Assembly: GCA_043566505.1 (NCBI GenBank)
Contig: CP121322.1
Span: forward strand, 310,001-374,000
Direction of reading: 5' to 3'
DNA: 64,000 bases
From: Luteolibacter sp043566505
GTDB lineage: Bacteria; Verrucomicrobiota; Verrucomicrobiia; Verrucomicrobiales; Akkermansiaceae
The notes under the pieces are model-generated. The model saw only the letters and a list, made by a program, of their open reading frames with translations. It was not told the DNA's origin and searched no databases. This document shows, piece by piece, positions 34,595 through 43,916 of the stretch; the first letter of the stretch is position 1; the number at the start of each line of letters is the position of its first letter. A program made the position numbers and the translations under genes.

Positions 34595-35281
34595 ATGAAA
34601 ATGATTCAACACAGGGACATGGCCCAAAACAGACTGCTACGCAGTCATGCAGACTCATTCATGCCCATGGTCTGCTTCAGCGTCGCCGTTGCATTCATCG
34701 CTTTCTCACTACCTACCTTCGCTCAAGAATCAACAGAGGAAGTCGCTCCAACTGTCACCAAGGTAGACATGGCAGACATCACCTCGAAATCTTCAAGCCA
34801 CATCTCGGCGGATATGATCGAACCCTACATCCAAGGGCAGACCGCTCAGTTCGTCATCAATACGCGCAAGATGGATCCTTTCGGCCAAGTTCAGGACCCC
34901 AGCGTTAAGAAAGTCGTGAAGGAAAACACAACGGGCCCTCGCCGATTCAAGCCAATCAAACCAACTTCATTCTCTGACGTTATTAGTCGCATTAAGGTCA
35001 ACACCATCATGCCTTCGGAAAATAAATTCCTGATCGGCACTCGGTCATTCAAAAAAGGCGACCAGTTCCCGATCGCACATCGCGGCAAAAAACTGACCGT
35101 TGAAGTCGTGGAAGTAACGGCAACCAACATCGATTTTGAAAACGTCAGCACTGGCGAAATCGCATCAGTAAAACTCAATATGCTACCAGCTGGCATGGAA
35201 TCCGGCACAGCTGGCATCCTTGCTCCAGGAATGGAACAAGATGACAACAGCGCCCCCCTGCAACTGGGCCCCGGCAACTAA
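34595..35281 (+). CDS. PilP/GspC-like periplasmic protein
   Basis: About 228 residues from the ATG at 34595; an earlier TTG at 34556 would overlap the preceding gene and is less likely. A signal-type hydrophobic segment (MPMVCFSVAVAFIAFSLPTFAQ) leads to a periplasmic protein. The segment TRKMDPFGQ recalls the DPF motif of PilP. The domain FLIGTRSFKKGDQFPIAHRG..VVEVTATNIDFEN has the beta-rich look of the homology region that docks on the secretin. It sits between the PilO-like and secretin genes, as pilP does. I infer a link between inner platform and outer channel. Confidence 0.65.
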   Translation: MKMIQHRDMAQNRLLRSHADSFMPMVCFSVAVAFIAFSLPTFAQESTEEVAPTVTKVDMADITSKSSSHISADMIEPYIQGQTAQFVINTRKMDPFGQVQDPSVKKVVKENTTGPRRFKPIKPTSFSDVISRIKVNTIMPSENKFLIGTRSFKKGDQFPIAHRGKKLTVEVVEVTATNIDFENVSTGEIASVKLNMLPAGMESGTAGILAPGMEQDDNSAPLQLGPGN

Positions 35282-35323
35282 TATCCCTTTCTCATTCTCA
35301 CCCTAACAGAACCCTACATAACC

Positions 35324-37099
35324 ATGAAACCTGCCCAATTACTTACCTACCTTGCTGTTGCATTGGCGCCACTCGCGCTACATGCACAGAATCCGGCAGA
35401 TGCTCCAATCATTGAGCCCGTCGCCAAACCCGAGGCCACTGAAGCTCCACAACCCGCTCCCGAGCCAGCTGCACCGCAGCCAGCCGATGAGCCTGTTGCA
35501 ATTGAGCCAAGCACGCCCGTAAACCCGACCATCACCCCAACTGGCGGCGGAAATGATAAGCCTGGCGAGGGAATCACGGTTGATGATGGAGAAGCTGGCC
35601 CTGGCAATGAGCCCGAGGCAGCCGATGAAGGTTTCATCATCAAAGATGCTGGTCTCAACGACATCTTTCAATTCTTGGCGAAGTCCGCTGGACGCCAGTA
35701 TTTCCACAACAGCCAAATCGCAGGACCTGAATTCTTGGTCACTGGCCACTTGAACGACGGCGACCCCCTTCAACAGATGGAAGAACTCGCGTTCATGTAT
35801 GGACTCTCAATGCACACCAAGGGCAACACCATTTATGCTCTGACGAAATCTCAGCTAACCCAACTCCCTAGCTCTGAGTTTCAATACCAACTTCGCTACC
35901 TCCGCCCAACAGACATCGAGTCGATCAAAGACTTGATCCGCCCCATGTTGAGCCCAGGAACAGGTATTGTGAACTTCGAACCAAAAACCAATACGGTCAT
36001 CATCATCGATTCCGCCCACCGCATCGAGCAGGCTCAAAAACTTCTCCACGGCATCGATAAGGCAAAGGGTCAGATTATTGTTGAAACGAAAATCCTGCGC
36101 GTAAATAGCAGCGCAGCTGAACGCCAAGGCGTCAACTGGACCAGCACGCTGGGTGAAGGAGCTAGTGAGAGCAGCGTCAGCGTGCTCAAAGTTGCTCGCT
36201 CCCTGAACTCAATCTTCGGATTGGACGGCGGTATGATCTCTGACGATGCAGAATCGAACCTTGTCCTCAGTCCAATTCAAATCACTGGCGTGCTTCGCGC
36301 ACTCAATGATGGGAACCTCGCCAGCCAAGTATCGAATCCGACGCTGATCACTGAGGACAACGAACAAGCAACGATCTCAATCATCGACCGCATCCCGATC
36401 ATCACCACCACCACGACTCAAACCACATCAGGTGGCAACCCAACGGTGACAGAAGAAGTTCGTTACAAAATCGACAGCAGTGACAAATCCATCGATTCCG
36501 ATCCAAGCGCACACCGCGAAATCGGCATCTCCTTGGTTATCACTCCAACACTTCTTCCTGACGGAACGGTCCGCATGAAAATGCGCCCCCGCTCTGCTCA
36601 AATCACCGAATTTGTTCGCAGCAACTCGGGCAATGAATACCCGCGTGTTACGGAGTCCATGGTTGAATCACTCGCCCGTGTTCCAGATGGTTACTCATTG
36701 GTTGTTGGTGGTTTCTACGGTGAAACCAAACGCGACAACAAAACCAAAGTGCCTCTGATCGGTGATATCCCCATCATCAATTTCTTCTTCAAGAGCAAAG
36801 ACACCTCGAAGGAAAAAACCAGCTTGGTCTTCATTGTCACGCCAACGTCTTACAATCCTCGCTTTAGCAGTCAAAACAACAAAGCGAGCGATAGCATTCG
36901 CAAAAAAACCAGCTTTGACATAGAGCACAACTGGGCAGACCCAAACAACCCAGGACCTGGTCACGAGCCTAACATGATGCGCACCATTCGCGGCATGGTT
37001 CCTGAGCAAGCACCATATTATCCTAAGGCTGAAGTTGTGCGCCCGAAAAATAGTGATACCAGCTCAGCCAAGCCACGCTTCGCACGTGGAAGACGATAA
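35324..37099 (+). CDS. Secretin (PilQ/GspD family) outer membrane channel
   Basis: The 591-residue secretin has a signal peptide (cut after HAQ), a Pro/Ala/Glu-rich linker (residues 25-95), an STN-like domain (FIIKDAGLNDIFQFLAKSAG), an N-type domain (QYQLRYLRPTDIESIKDLI, NTVIIIDSAHRIEQAQKLL) and the C-terminal secretin domain (SNPTLITEDNEQATISI, VVGGFYGE, KVPLIGDIPIINFFFKSK, SLVFIVTPT). No AMIN domain is seen. It would form the multimeric outer-membrane gate. In the recalled Akkermansia order it is the counterpart of Amuc_1098. A basic tail (PRFARGRR) ends the protein. Confidence 0.92.
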   Translation: MKPAQLLTYLAVALAPLALHAQNPADAPIIEPVAKPEATEAPQPAPEPAAPQPADEPVAIEPSTPVNPTITPTGGGNDKPGEGITVDDGEAGPGNEPEAADEGFIIKDAGLNDIFQFLAKSAGRQYFHNSQIAGPEFLVTGHLNDGDPLQQMEELAFMYGLSMHTKGNTIYALTKSQLTQLPSSEFQYQLRYLRPTDIESIKDLIRPMLSPGTGIVNFEPKTNTVIIIDSAHRIEQAQKLLHGIDKAKGQIIVETKILRVNSSAAERQGVNWTSTLGEGASESSVSVLKVARSLNSIFGLDGGMISDDAESNLVLSPIQITGVLRALNDGNLASQVSNPTLITEDNEQATISIIDRIPIITTTTTQTTSGGNPTVTEEVRYKIDSSDKSIDSDPSAHREIGISLVITPTLLPDGTVRMKMRPRSAQITEFVRSNSGNEYPRVTESMVESLARVPDGYSLVVGGFYGETKRDNKTKVPLIGDIPIINFFFKSKDTSKEKTSLVFIVTPTSYNPRFSSQNNKASDSIRKKTSFDIEHNWADPNNPGPGHEPNMMRTIRGMVPEQAPYYPKAEVVRPKNSDTSSAKPRFARGRR

Positions 37100-37142
37100 G
37101 AGAATAACTCACACCGCATAGACTGCCCCCAATCGCTTCAAC

Positions 37143-37757
37143 ATGCAGGGTTCCTCTCCATTCAATCCATCTCAGGAACCACCACCACAGACCGATATCC
37201 CGCTGCAACCCATGCAGCAAACGGCTGAAGGTGATCCCTGGGACTATGCTGAACTCTGCTTGGAGCAAACCGCCGCCGCCATTCATGAATCTGGCGCGGC
37301 ATCTCCAACGGAACTCAATCAGGCAATCAGCGCCGCACGGGAATGCCATGTCGACGACAAGCCCGCTGATCTGATAGAAATCCTTGCTAGATCTCAAGGG
37401 CACGAAGAGGAGCACATTGGAGACATCATCGTTGAACTAGCAAATAAAGTTTCGGCGACTCTGAACCCGATACCGCAAATCATGCCATTCGGCGGCAAAC
37501 TGATCGCCCCCTCTGCATTCTATGATTCGTTTGACCGAATCCACGAAATTGCCCGCATCCTCCTCTCCCCCGTCACCTACGCAGAAGACACCGATGCCAT
37601 CGGCACTGCTTCAATTAACCCAGTTGCATCCACCATTCTCGCGGACGAAATTCGCACGGCCGTCTTCAAGAGATTTGGCATCCGCCCCTTTCTTACCGTG
37701 AGTCGCCTCGACTACGAAGATTGGAGCTTTTTGACGCGTAAGCACTTTGAGTTATGA
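37143..37757 (+). CDS. Hypothetical protein preceding the PilB-like ATPase
   Basis: The 204-residue cytoplasmic-looking protein has no signal or TM segment. A Pro/Gln-rich N terminus (residues 1-28) leads into a helical region (LCLEQTAAAIHESGAASPTE, ARSQGHEEEHIGDIIVELAN) that loosely resembles the N-terminal MshEN-type modules of PilB/GspE. The C terminus (RFGIRPFLTVSRLDYEDWSF) is compact. Its stop overlaps the ATPase start by 4 bases (ATGA), implying tight coupling of expression. An ATPase accessory subunit is an inference only. Confidence 0.6.
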   Translation: MQGSSPFNPSQEPPPQTDIPLQPMQQTAEGDPWDYAELCLEQTAAAIHESGAASPTELNQAISAARECHVDDKPADLIEILARSQGHEEEHIGDIIVELANKVSATLNPIPQIMPFGGKLIAPSAFYDSFDRIHEIARILLSPVTYAEDTDAIGTASINPVASTILADEIRTAVFKRFGIRPFLTVSRLDYEDWSFLTRKHFEL

Positions 37758-39451
37758 TCGAATTTGACGGCATTTCCTTTAACGAGCTCATCAGCCGCCA
37801 GATCATGAGTGAACTGGGTGGCCATGACCCCAGTTATGCAGAACTGGATCAAGACCAAGTTCCAAACCGTGTCACTCGATACAGTTTCATGGCCGCCATC
37901 GCCAAAATCAACGGCCTGCCATTCTTCCCGAAAATCGCTGAGTTTTGCGACGGCTCTCTGCACTCCGCTTGTGACTCAACCGTGATGACTCGCGGCTTCT
38001 TCGCTCCACTGTGCCTCTCTGGGTCCGACAAACTTATCGTCGCCATTGCCAACCCATGGAGCCCACTTGCGGAGGAATACCTCGCACCACGGTTTCCCCA
38101 TCTCGAAATCGTCAAGGTCGTCACCCTGGCCTCCGAGATTGGCCGCGCAATCGAATCCGTTGCAACCAATAGTGGCCCCAGCAAGTCCGACCTCGAATCC
38201 ATCGATGTCGAAGACCAAGACGAAGGCATCCATGACTTTGACGTCACCACAGATTATACAGAGCCAATGGCTCAATTGGTGGCCACCATTATGTCAGACG
38301 CCGTTCGAACACGCGCTTCCGACATTCACTTCAAGGTGGAAAAAGAGTCATTTTACTACTCGTTTCGTATCGATGGTGACCTCGGCACCAAAGTGGAAAT
38401 CCCAATGAAGTTGAAGGACCGCCTAGACGCTTACCTACTCAACCTCATGAAATTGCCGACAGAGATTCGGAACACCGCTCCCGGCATTTCAGGTCGCTTC
38501 ACCATCTCATACTTCCACCGCCCGATCGACATTCGTTACGAGAGACACAGAACGTATCGTGGTTACCACGTCACCATGCGTTTGCTCGATAAGAGCAACA
38601 TCAACGTGACTCTCGGTAAGGGAACTCTGGCATTCGACGATGACACGATGTTTGCCCTCAACAAGGTGATGAAAATCCCTGCGGGAATCATCGTGATGTC
38701 AGGACCGACCGGTTCTGGTAAATCCACAACGCTCAACGCCATCTTGCGTGAGCTCAACCGACCAGAGGTCAATATTCTAACTCTCGAGAACCCGGTGGAG
38801 GATGAGGTCGCCGGCATCACTCACTGTGACTTGAAGAGCCCCAAAGAGTTCAAGCCCATGATTGCCTCATTCATGCGCTCTGACCCCGATATCATTCTCA
38901 TGGGTGAGGTTCGCGACCTGGAATCTGCCGAACTTGCGATTGAGGCCGCCGTTACGGGTCACAAAGTTTTGACCACCATTCACACCCCTCGAGCTTCTCA
39001 AATCATTGAACGTTTCGAGCAGTTGGGGATCGAACGCTGGAAAATCGCCCAAACGCTCAAAGCCGCCTGCGCCCAGCGCCTAGTCAAAGTTCTCTGTCCA
39101 TACTGCAAAGAAGCCATCGATGGACTCTCTGAACATGAGGTGAAAACATTTAGTTTGGACGATTCTTGGAAAGACATTCCCCTATTTAGTGCTAAAGTAG
39201 GAGGTTGCGGTGAGTGCCGTAATTCAGGCTATAGCGGTCGAACCGCGATTCTTGAGATCATCCCGATCACCCCGAAAATTTCAGACCAACTTTCAAAAGG
39301 TGAAATGACTCCCTACGAACTCGAAGTCAAAATTGCTGAAGAAGGCATTCTGCCCAACCTCCGCAAGAATGGCCTAAACCTCCTCAGAGACGGAAAAACC
39401 GACCTTGCTGCTGTCAGCAAGGTCATCGACATGACCTACACCGATGACTGA
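37754..39451 (+). CDS. PilB/GspE-family assembly ATPase
   Basis: The 565-residue extension ATPase has an N-terminal MshEN-like domain (TRGFFAPLCLSGSDKLIVAI), a PAS-like N2 domain (ASDIHFKVEKESFYYSFRIDG), Walker A GPTGSGKST (317-325), an Asp box (ILTLENPVEDEVAGITHCDL), Walker B IILMGEVRD and a His box (TGHKVLTTIHTPRA). The zinc tetracysteine motif of PilB/GspE (CPYC..CGEC) is present, which separates it from the PilT-like protein. It drives pilin polymerisation at the PilC-like platform encoded next, with an 8-base overlap. Confidence 0.92.
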   Translation: MIEFDGISFNELISRQIMSELGGHDPSYAELDQDQVPNRVTRYSFMAAIAKINGLPFFPKIAEFCDGSLHSACDSTVMTRGFFAPLCLSGSDKLIVAIANPWSPLAEEYLAPRFPHLEIVKVVTLASEIGRAIESVATNSGPSKSDLESIDVEDQDEGIHDFDVTTDYTEPMAQLVATIMSDAVRTRASDIHFKVEKESFYYSFRIDGDLGTKVEIPMKLKDRLDAYLLNLMKLPTEIRNTAPGISGRFTISYFHRPIDIRYERHRTYRGYHVTMRLLDKSNINVTLGKGTLAFDDDTMFALNKVMKIPAGIIVMSGPTGSGKSTTLNAILRELNRPEVNILTLENPVEDEVAGITHCDLKSPKEFKPMIASFMRSDPDIILMGEVRDLESAELAIEAAVTGHKVLTTIHTPRASQIIERFEQLGIERWKIAQTLKAACAQRLVKVLCPYCKEAIDGLSEHEVKTFSLDDSWKDIPLFSAKVGGCGECRNSGYSGRTAILEIIPITPKISDQLSKGEMTPYELEVKIAEEGILPNLRKNGLNLLRDGKTDLAAVSKVIDMTYTDD

Positions 39452-40553
39452 TATAAAGAATACCAAAAAAGAACCGGTAGATGTCTTGGCTCGGTTCAAA
39501 TCAAACAAGCCCAAAGAATTCAGCAAGAAGGATCAGGTCGATCTCTTCCGGGGCCTCGGTTCCATGTTGCGCGCGCAAATCAACACGGCTGATGCCATCA
39601 AATACTACTCACATGGACTGCCAAACCAGCAGATCGTGAGCGTCATGACCAAAATCCGCGAGGACATCAACACGGGCATCAACGTTCATGAGGCATTCCG
39701 ACGCTCAGGCCGATTCAGCGATACGATCATCGGTCTTATTCAAGCAGGTTCCGATGCAGGCCAGCTCCACTATGCTTTCCAAGCGCTCGCCGATCGCTTG
39801 AAAACCGAACTCCATTTCAGCAAACAAATCAAAAAAGCCACCATCACTCCTGGAATTATCATCTGCGTGCTGATTGGTGCCTTCATTATCTCTCAGGTCA
39901 AAATCGTCCCTCAAGTGGAAGAGATGCTCAGCGGTGTGGGAGCTGAACCCGATGGCATGACCGTGATCTCATTCAAAATTAGCCATTTCACTCAAGCCGT
40001 CTGGCCCATTGTCGTCTTATCCATGATCGGAACTGGGCTTGTCATCGCTTACTCCGCCAAAGTCCGTAATATCATCTTGGGGTTTGTCATGTCCAAGTGG
40101 CGCTTGCTTCGCTTACTCGTGATGACCATTCGACAATTGACCTTCATCTCGACAATCAAACTCTTGCACTCGAATGGCATCAACTTGGCCAAATCCATCC
40201 GCACCTCTGCGAACAGCGTCAAAAACACCCCGTTTTACGACGAGCTTCGAACAGCTGCCGACAAATACGAGAACTCAGGTGTCCCATTATCAACCGCCTT
40301 TGCCAAATTCACCTCCGTTGACGCCCAGGTGACCCACATGTTGGCGATTGGTGAAAAGTCTGCCTCGCTCGATGCCCAACTTGAGATGTTGTGCGAGATG
40401 TATGAGGAAGATTCGGAAACACACATGAACGTGTTCTCGGCAACCATCAGCTTCATTGTTCTGATCATCGCCGTTCTTCTTATCGCCGCCGTATTCATTG
40501 GCACCTTCCTCCCAATCTTCCTGATGGGACCGAAGATGATGCAAAGCGCCTAA
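39444..40553 (+). CDS. PilC/GspF-family inner membrane platform protein
   Basis: The 369-residue protein has two cytoplasmic helical domains and three TM segments (about 130-152 ITPGIIICVLIGAFIISQV, 185-203, and 335-362), the layout of T2SSF proteins. Motifs include FRGLGSMLRAQINTADAI, SDTIIGLIQAGSDAGQLHYA and the repeat FISTIKLLHSNGINLAKSI..THMLAIGEKSASLD. It is the rotor-like base that the ATPase turns during pilus assembly. It is the only PilC in the locus, so both ATPases would share it. Confidence 0.88.
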   Translation: MTDIKNTKKEPVDVLARFKSNKPKEFSKKDQVDLFRGLGSMLRAQINTADAIKYYSHGLPNQQIVSVMTKIREDINTGINVHEAFRRSGRFSDTIIGLIQAGSDAGQLHYAFQALADRLKTELHFSKQIKKATITPGIIICVLIGAFIISQVKIVPQVEEMLSGVGAEPDGMTVISFKISHFTQAVWPIVVLSMIGTGLVIAYSAKVRNIILGFVMSKWRLLRLLVMTIRQLTFISTIKLLHSNGINLAKSIRTSANSVKNTPFYDELRTAADKYENSGVPLSTAFAKFTSVDAQVTHMLAIGEKSASLDAQLEMLCEMYEEDSETHMNVFSATISFIVLIIAVLLIAAVFIGTFLPIFLMGPKMMQSA

Positions 40554-40581
40554 TTCCAACAAACCCCAGATCACCAAGATC

Positions 40582-41001
40582 ATGATGCAGCTCACCAAAT
40601 TGGATCGTTGGCTTCGCGAAAAGTTCGCCTACGAAACCCATATTCAGACGTTGCGGATGCCCGAAGACGATATCCCAAGACGGATTCGGGTAATCGACCT
40701 ACCCGACGAACCAGGGCGGCGTTACAAACACAAATTCATCTGCGATAGCACCCAAGATGTTGACGCTCTCATTGAGATTCTGAAGGAAAACAGCCAAATG
40801 TATGCGACTCAAATCATCGAAAAGGACTCTTTTTTTGTGAGATTGGTCGCACCCAAAGAAAAATCGGTCACCTGGACTGTTATTTCGATGATTGTCATCA
40901 CGACTGCAGTGTTTTTTGCGTTTCTCTACCTTAAAAAGCTGTTTTCTGACCCAGAATTAAGGCAAAATCTCATAGATGCGCTTGATATTCTAAAAGGCTG
41001 A
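40582..41001 (+). CDS. Tail-anchored-like hypothetical protein of the pilus locus
   Basis: The 139-residue protein has a cytoplasmic domain of about 90 residues (basic, with KFICDSTQDVDALIEILKEN), one TM helix near residues 95-117 (TWTVISMIVITTAVFFAFLYL) and a short helix outside. It lies 28 bases after the PilC-like gene. I do not recognise it. A small bitopic partner of the platform is plausible. Confidence 0.6.
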   Translation: MMQLTKLDRWLREKFAYETHIQTLRMPEDDIPRRIRVIDLPDEPGRRYKHKFICDSTQDVDALIEILKENSQMYATQIIEKDSFFVRLVAPKEKSVTWTVISMIVITTAVFFAFLYLKKLFSDPELRQNLIDALDILKG

Positions 41002-41046
41002 AAAGCGCTTCCGATTTGTCCTTATTCACTCAAACCCATCAAAGCC

Positions 41047-41451
41047 ATGAAACAACCAAACGAAACGCAAACTCATCAAAAGGCAGCAACGCTCCTGGAA
41101 ATGACCATCGTGATTCTGGTCCTCCTCAGTCTGATTGGCGCCGTTGGCTTCTCCACTAAAAAAATTAGCGAATGGAAACTCGGCCGCGAAGCAGGAGAAA
41201 CACTCCGCTTGGTATACACCGCCCAGCGCCAACTACTTGCTGATCAGCCCACCAAACCCGTGAGCGATATTGAAGGCTCCGATTTGTTGCCCTACCTCAA
41301 CAACTATTCGGCGATTCCAACAATCGAGGACCTCAACGGCGATCAGCTGCCGATCAACTTCAACGTGTCCCCTCCAGTAGTCGGCACTGGTGAAACTCCA
41401 TACGACCCATCAGGTAAAGATTCAGATTCATTATGGGACGTTGGCCAATAA
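41047..41451 (+). CDS. Type IV pilin-like protein (second)
   Basis: The 134-residue prepilin has a 13-residue polar leader and the site KA|ATLLEMTIVILVLLSLIG, with Ala instead of Gly before the cleavage point and Glu at +5. The hydrophobic helix is nearly the same as in the pilin at 31702 (TLLE-T-VILVLLSLI), so the two are paralogues. The globular part is short and acidic, and lacks cysteines. It may be a minor or tip pilin. Its 3' end overlaps the next gene by 19 bases. Confidence 0.8.
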   Translation: MKQPNETQTHQKAATLLEMTIVILVLLSLIGAVGFSTKKISEWKLGREAGETLRLVYTAQRQLLADQPTKPVSDIEGSDLLPYLNNYSAIPTIEDLNGDQLPINFNVSPPVVGTGETPYDPSGKDSDSLWDVGQ

Positions 41452-41918
41452 TCCCAATTGCAATAGCGACATGCCTCACCTTGGCAACCGCTGCGCCAGC
41501 GCAGGATGCCGAGTTCAAGCATGTGGGTGACTTCCTTCTCAAATCCCACTTCAAGATTGTGGGCGGTGATGTCACCCCCATCCCGATGAAACCCATCGCC
41601 TTCCGCGTATTCACCAACGGTGTCACCATTCGCGTGAGCACAGAAGACAACGAGGACGCTCATTTGAGCTTCACCATCTACCGGTCTGATGGAATCAGCC
41701 GACAAAAAGAAGGCGGCGGCGCCCTAGAAATCATCCCGGGTGTCCAGGCAACCACCAAAGTGGGTGGGGTTCTTCGCCACTTGCGCTTAACCGAGGAATC
41801 CATGACGATCACCACATTTCCTGGGGTCTCCAATCAAACCATTGTGAGCCACTCGATTGCTGCAGAACCAATCGAGCCCAAGAAAAAACCTTCAAACACT
41901 ACAGAAGCTCAACCATGA
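41433..41918 (+). CDS. Exported hypothetical protein of the pilus locus
   Basis: The 161-residue protein has a signal peptide (MGRWPIIPIAIATCLTLATAAPAQ) and a beta-rich domain (FKHVGDFLLKSHFKIVGGD, KPIAFRVFTNGVTIRVSTED) with a charged, proline-containing tail. It starts inside the preceding pilin gene and overlaps the next gene by 4 bases, so it belongs to the same operon. I do not recognise it; a periplasmic role is likely. Confidence 0.65.
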   Translation: MGRWPIIPIAIATCLTLATAAPAQDAEFKHVGDFLLKSHFKIVGGDVTPIPMKPIAFRVFTNGVTIRVSTEDNEDAHLSFTIYRSDGISRQKEGGGALEIIPGVQATTKVGGVLRHLRLTEESMTITTFPGVSNQTIVSHSIAAEPIEPKKKPSNTTEAQP

Positions 41919-42670
41919 AGCCACTCCCTGCGGAAAAGGATCCTCAGTCAAATCGATCAGAAGGTGCTAGCAATGATATGTCCGCCTTGCTGGGCAACCC
42001 GATAGGAAACAACAAGCGTGTGCCCAAAAATGCAAAGAACTTCAATGCATACCCCCTAATGCTACTACTCAGCACTGCCACAGCTGCGATCTTCTTCGTC
42101 ATGTACATCACCAAGCCTTACATCGTTCAAGGCAACCCTGATGGAGACACTGACATCCAATTGGCAGGAGCCGAGAACCCAACTGGGAATTCGAACCTTC
42201 TTCCGAACAACAATCAACTCCCTGGCGAAACGACCGCAAAGGGTCCTGCATCAACTCACCCCTCACATACTGGTCTGCAACCCCCAGTCATCGAGGAATT
42301 TGAGGAAACCAACTTGCGGATGCAGCACATTCTCACAGCAAAATCTCCTAACGGATACACAGGACGCATCGATGTCGATGTGCCTGTCCTTTACCAAAGC
42401 CGCCAACTTCGATGGTCCGCGTCCGAAGTGAGCGAAGCCCGGTCCCTACTCGCACAACTCAACCAGCATCGCGACAAAACCAATCAACTGCGAAATGAAG
42501 GGGCTCAATTGTTGAAGCAATGGGACCAACTGATTTCAAAGTCGATCCCCCCCACCCACTTGCGAGCCGATAGCCCGTCCACCCCAGAGAATCAACACAG
42601 CGCCGTCATCAACCAAGATGACGAACCTAACTTCACCGCTGATTCCATTCAAACTCCACCATCAGAATGA
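41915..42670 (+). CDS. Single-pass membrane hypothetical protein of the pilus locus
   Basis: The 251-residue protein has about 45 polar residues, a TM helix near 46-66 (YPLMLLLSTATAAIFFVMYI), a disordered Gly/Asn/Pro linker and a helical periplasmic part with SEVSEARSLLAQLNQHRDKT. The topology matches inner-membrane scaffold proteins such as GspC, but no homology can be claimed. It overlaps both neighbours by 4 bases (ATGA at each end). Confidence 0.6.
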   Translation: MKPLPAEKDPQSNRSEGASNDMSALLGNPIGNNKRVPKNAKNFNAYPLMLLLSTATAAIFFVMYITKPYIVQGNPDGDTDIQLAGAENPTGNSNLLPNNNQLPGETTAKGPASTHPSHTGLQPPVIEEFEETNLRMQHILTAKSPNGYTGRIDVDVPVLYQSRQLRWSASEVSEARSLLAQLNQHRDKTNQLRNEGAQLLKQWDQLISKSIPPTHLRADSPSTPENQHSAVINQDDEPNFTADSIQTPPSE

Positions 42671-43398
42671 TGACCACACGCACCATCCCCGTCTTCATCG
42701 GCCTCATGCTTTCAATGCATGCCTATGCCCAAGAGGTTCAGCCGGATTCCCAAGATGAAGATCCCGTTCAAGCCGCAATACGCGCCTTCAATGAGGGCGT
42801 GTCCAAAAAACCCAATGAGGTCACCGTCGTGCTCCCCTCCCCTGAAACGACAAAACCCAAAGCAGACAAAGAAGAGGGAAAGAAACCCCTCCTGGTCACA
42901 GGCAAACCACCGGTTGATTCAGAACTTGTCGACCCCATTCCAGACATCGAACCTGAGCCGAAGGTCGATAAACGAGGCCTGCAAGCCAGAGTTGCGACCA
43001 TCGATGATGGTAATGGCAAGATCGACCCCAAGAAGGTGGAGATTCTCTTTCCATTCCCGCCCAAACCACTGGCAGCAACCCCGGATGGCTGGGCTCTCAA
43101 AACCTCAGACACAGCCCCACCATTCACACGCAAAGTGGAACTTTCATCAGGAAAAAGCATCACTTTGACCATCCAACCTCACATCATGGTCCCGGATACC
43201 GCAGATGGTGAAATCTTTGCTGTGAACGAGCCAAACTTCGAAAACCAGCTCGGATACACCCAGAAATCAACGGTTTCAGCCGTTCTGGCCGATTCAATCC
43301 AATCGCTCGACAAGGACTACAAGGAGATGGGCAATGTGATCAATCAACTCGAACAGTTGCTTGTTTCATTGCCAAAAGCCGAAAAATCGGTAGAATGA
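42667..43398 (+). CDS. Exported hypothetical protein of the pilus locus
   Basis: The 243-residue protein has a signal peptide (MMTTRTIPVFIGLMLSMHAYAQ; a second ATG is at 42670), a disordered Pro/Glu/Lys-rich region (residues 25-110) and a C-terminal domain with PLAATPDGWALKTSDTAPP and coiled-coil-like IQSLDKDYKEMGNVINQLEQ. I do not recognise it. Expression is coupled to the gene before it through an ATGA overlap. Confidence 0.62.
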   Translation: MMTTRTIPVFIGLMLSMHAYAQEVQPDSQDEDPVQAAIRAFNEGVSKKPNEVTVVLPSPETTKPKADKEEGKKPLLVTGKPPVDSELVDPIPDIEPEPKVDKRGLQARVATIDDGNGKIDPKKVEILFPFPPKPLAATPDGWALKTSDTAPPFTRKVELSSGKSITLTIQPHIMVPDTADGEIFAVNEPNFENQLGYTQKSTVSAVLADSIQSLDKDYKEMGNVINQLEQLLVSLPKAEKSVE

Positions 43399-43426
43399 CC
43401 ATCCCTGACTCGAAATCCCTAGAATC

Positions 43427-43885
43427 ATGAAAGCCACGTCCCTACCCGTGTTTTGCTGCATCGCCATTACAGCCATGCTTGCTGCTGGCACCAGCCATTG
43501 GTGGTCTGTCCGCCAATTTGTTGCCACCTTTGATGGCGACTTGCCAACGCACTCCGCGCAAATCTCTCCTCTATTGGCAGAATCTTCTGTCGAACAATCG
43601 CAGCAGGAAAGCGCACCCGCTGCTGCTGACAACACGCACAAACAAGAATTTTACGAGGCCTTGATTGCCAAAATGGCTCGCGTGGAAGACCAAAATCGCG
43701 ACCTGCTGGACCAATTGGCCGAAACCAACCGCGACCTCATGAAACTAGAATTTCGAGTCGACACTCACTCGGATTCGTTCCGCCCGCTTCCTCTCGATCA
43801 ACAAAGCCCCTTCATCAGCCTCGATAGCGATATCGGAGTGCTCCCACCACGCGCAGAGCCAGTTGCTCTGCCATCATATGAATAA
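43427..43885 (+). CDS. Membrane-anchored coiled-coil hypothetical protein
   Basis: The 152-residue protein has an N-terminal TM or signal segment (LPVFCCIAITAMLAAGTSHWW, about residues 5-25) and a coiled-coil (EALIAKMARVEDQNRDLLDQ, about 80-110), ended by a Pro-rich tail. It is likely periplasmic, facing the same side as the other small proteins of the locus. No family is recognised. Confidence 0.6.
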   Translation: MKATSLPVFCCIAITAMLAAGTSHWWSVRQFVATFDGDLPTHSAQISPLLAESSVEQSQQESAPAAADNTHKQEFYEALIAKMARVEDQNRDLLDQLAETNRDLMKLEFRVDTHSDSFRPLPLDQQSPFISLDSDIGVLPPRAEPVALPSYE

Positions 43886-43916
43886 ATCGCAGCAAGCAGC
43901 GGTCTAACGCGTCATC

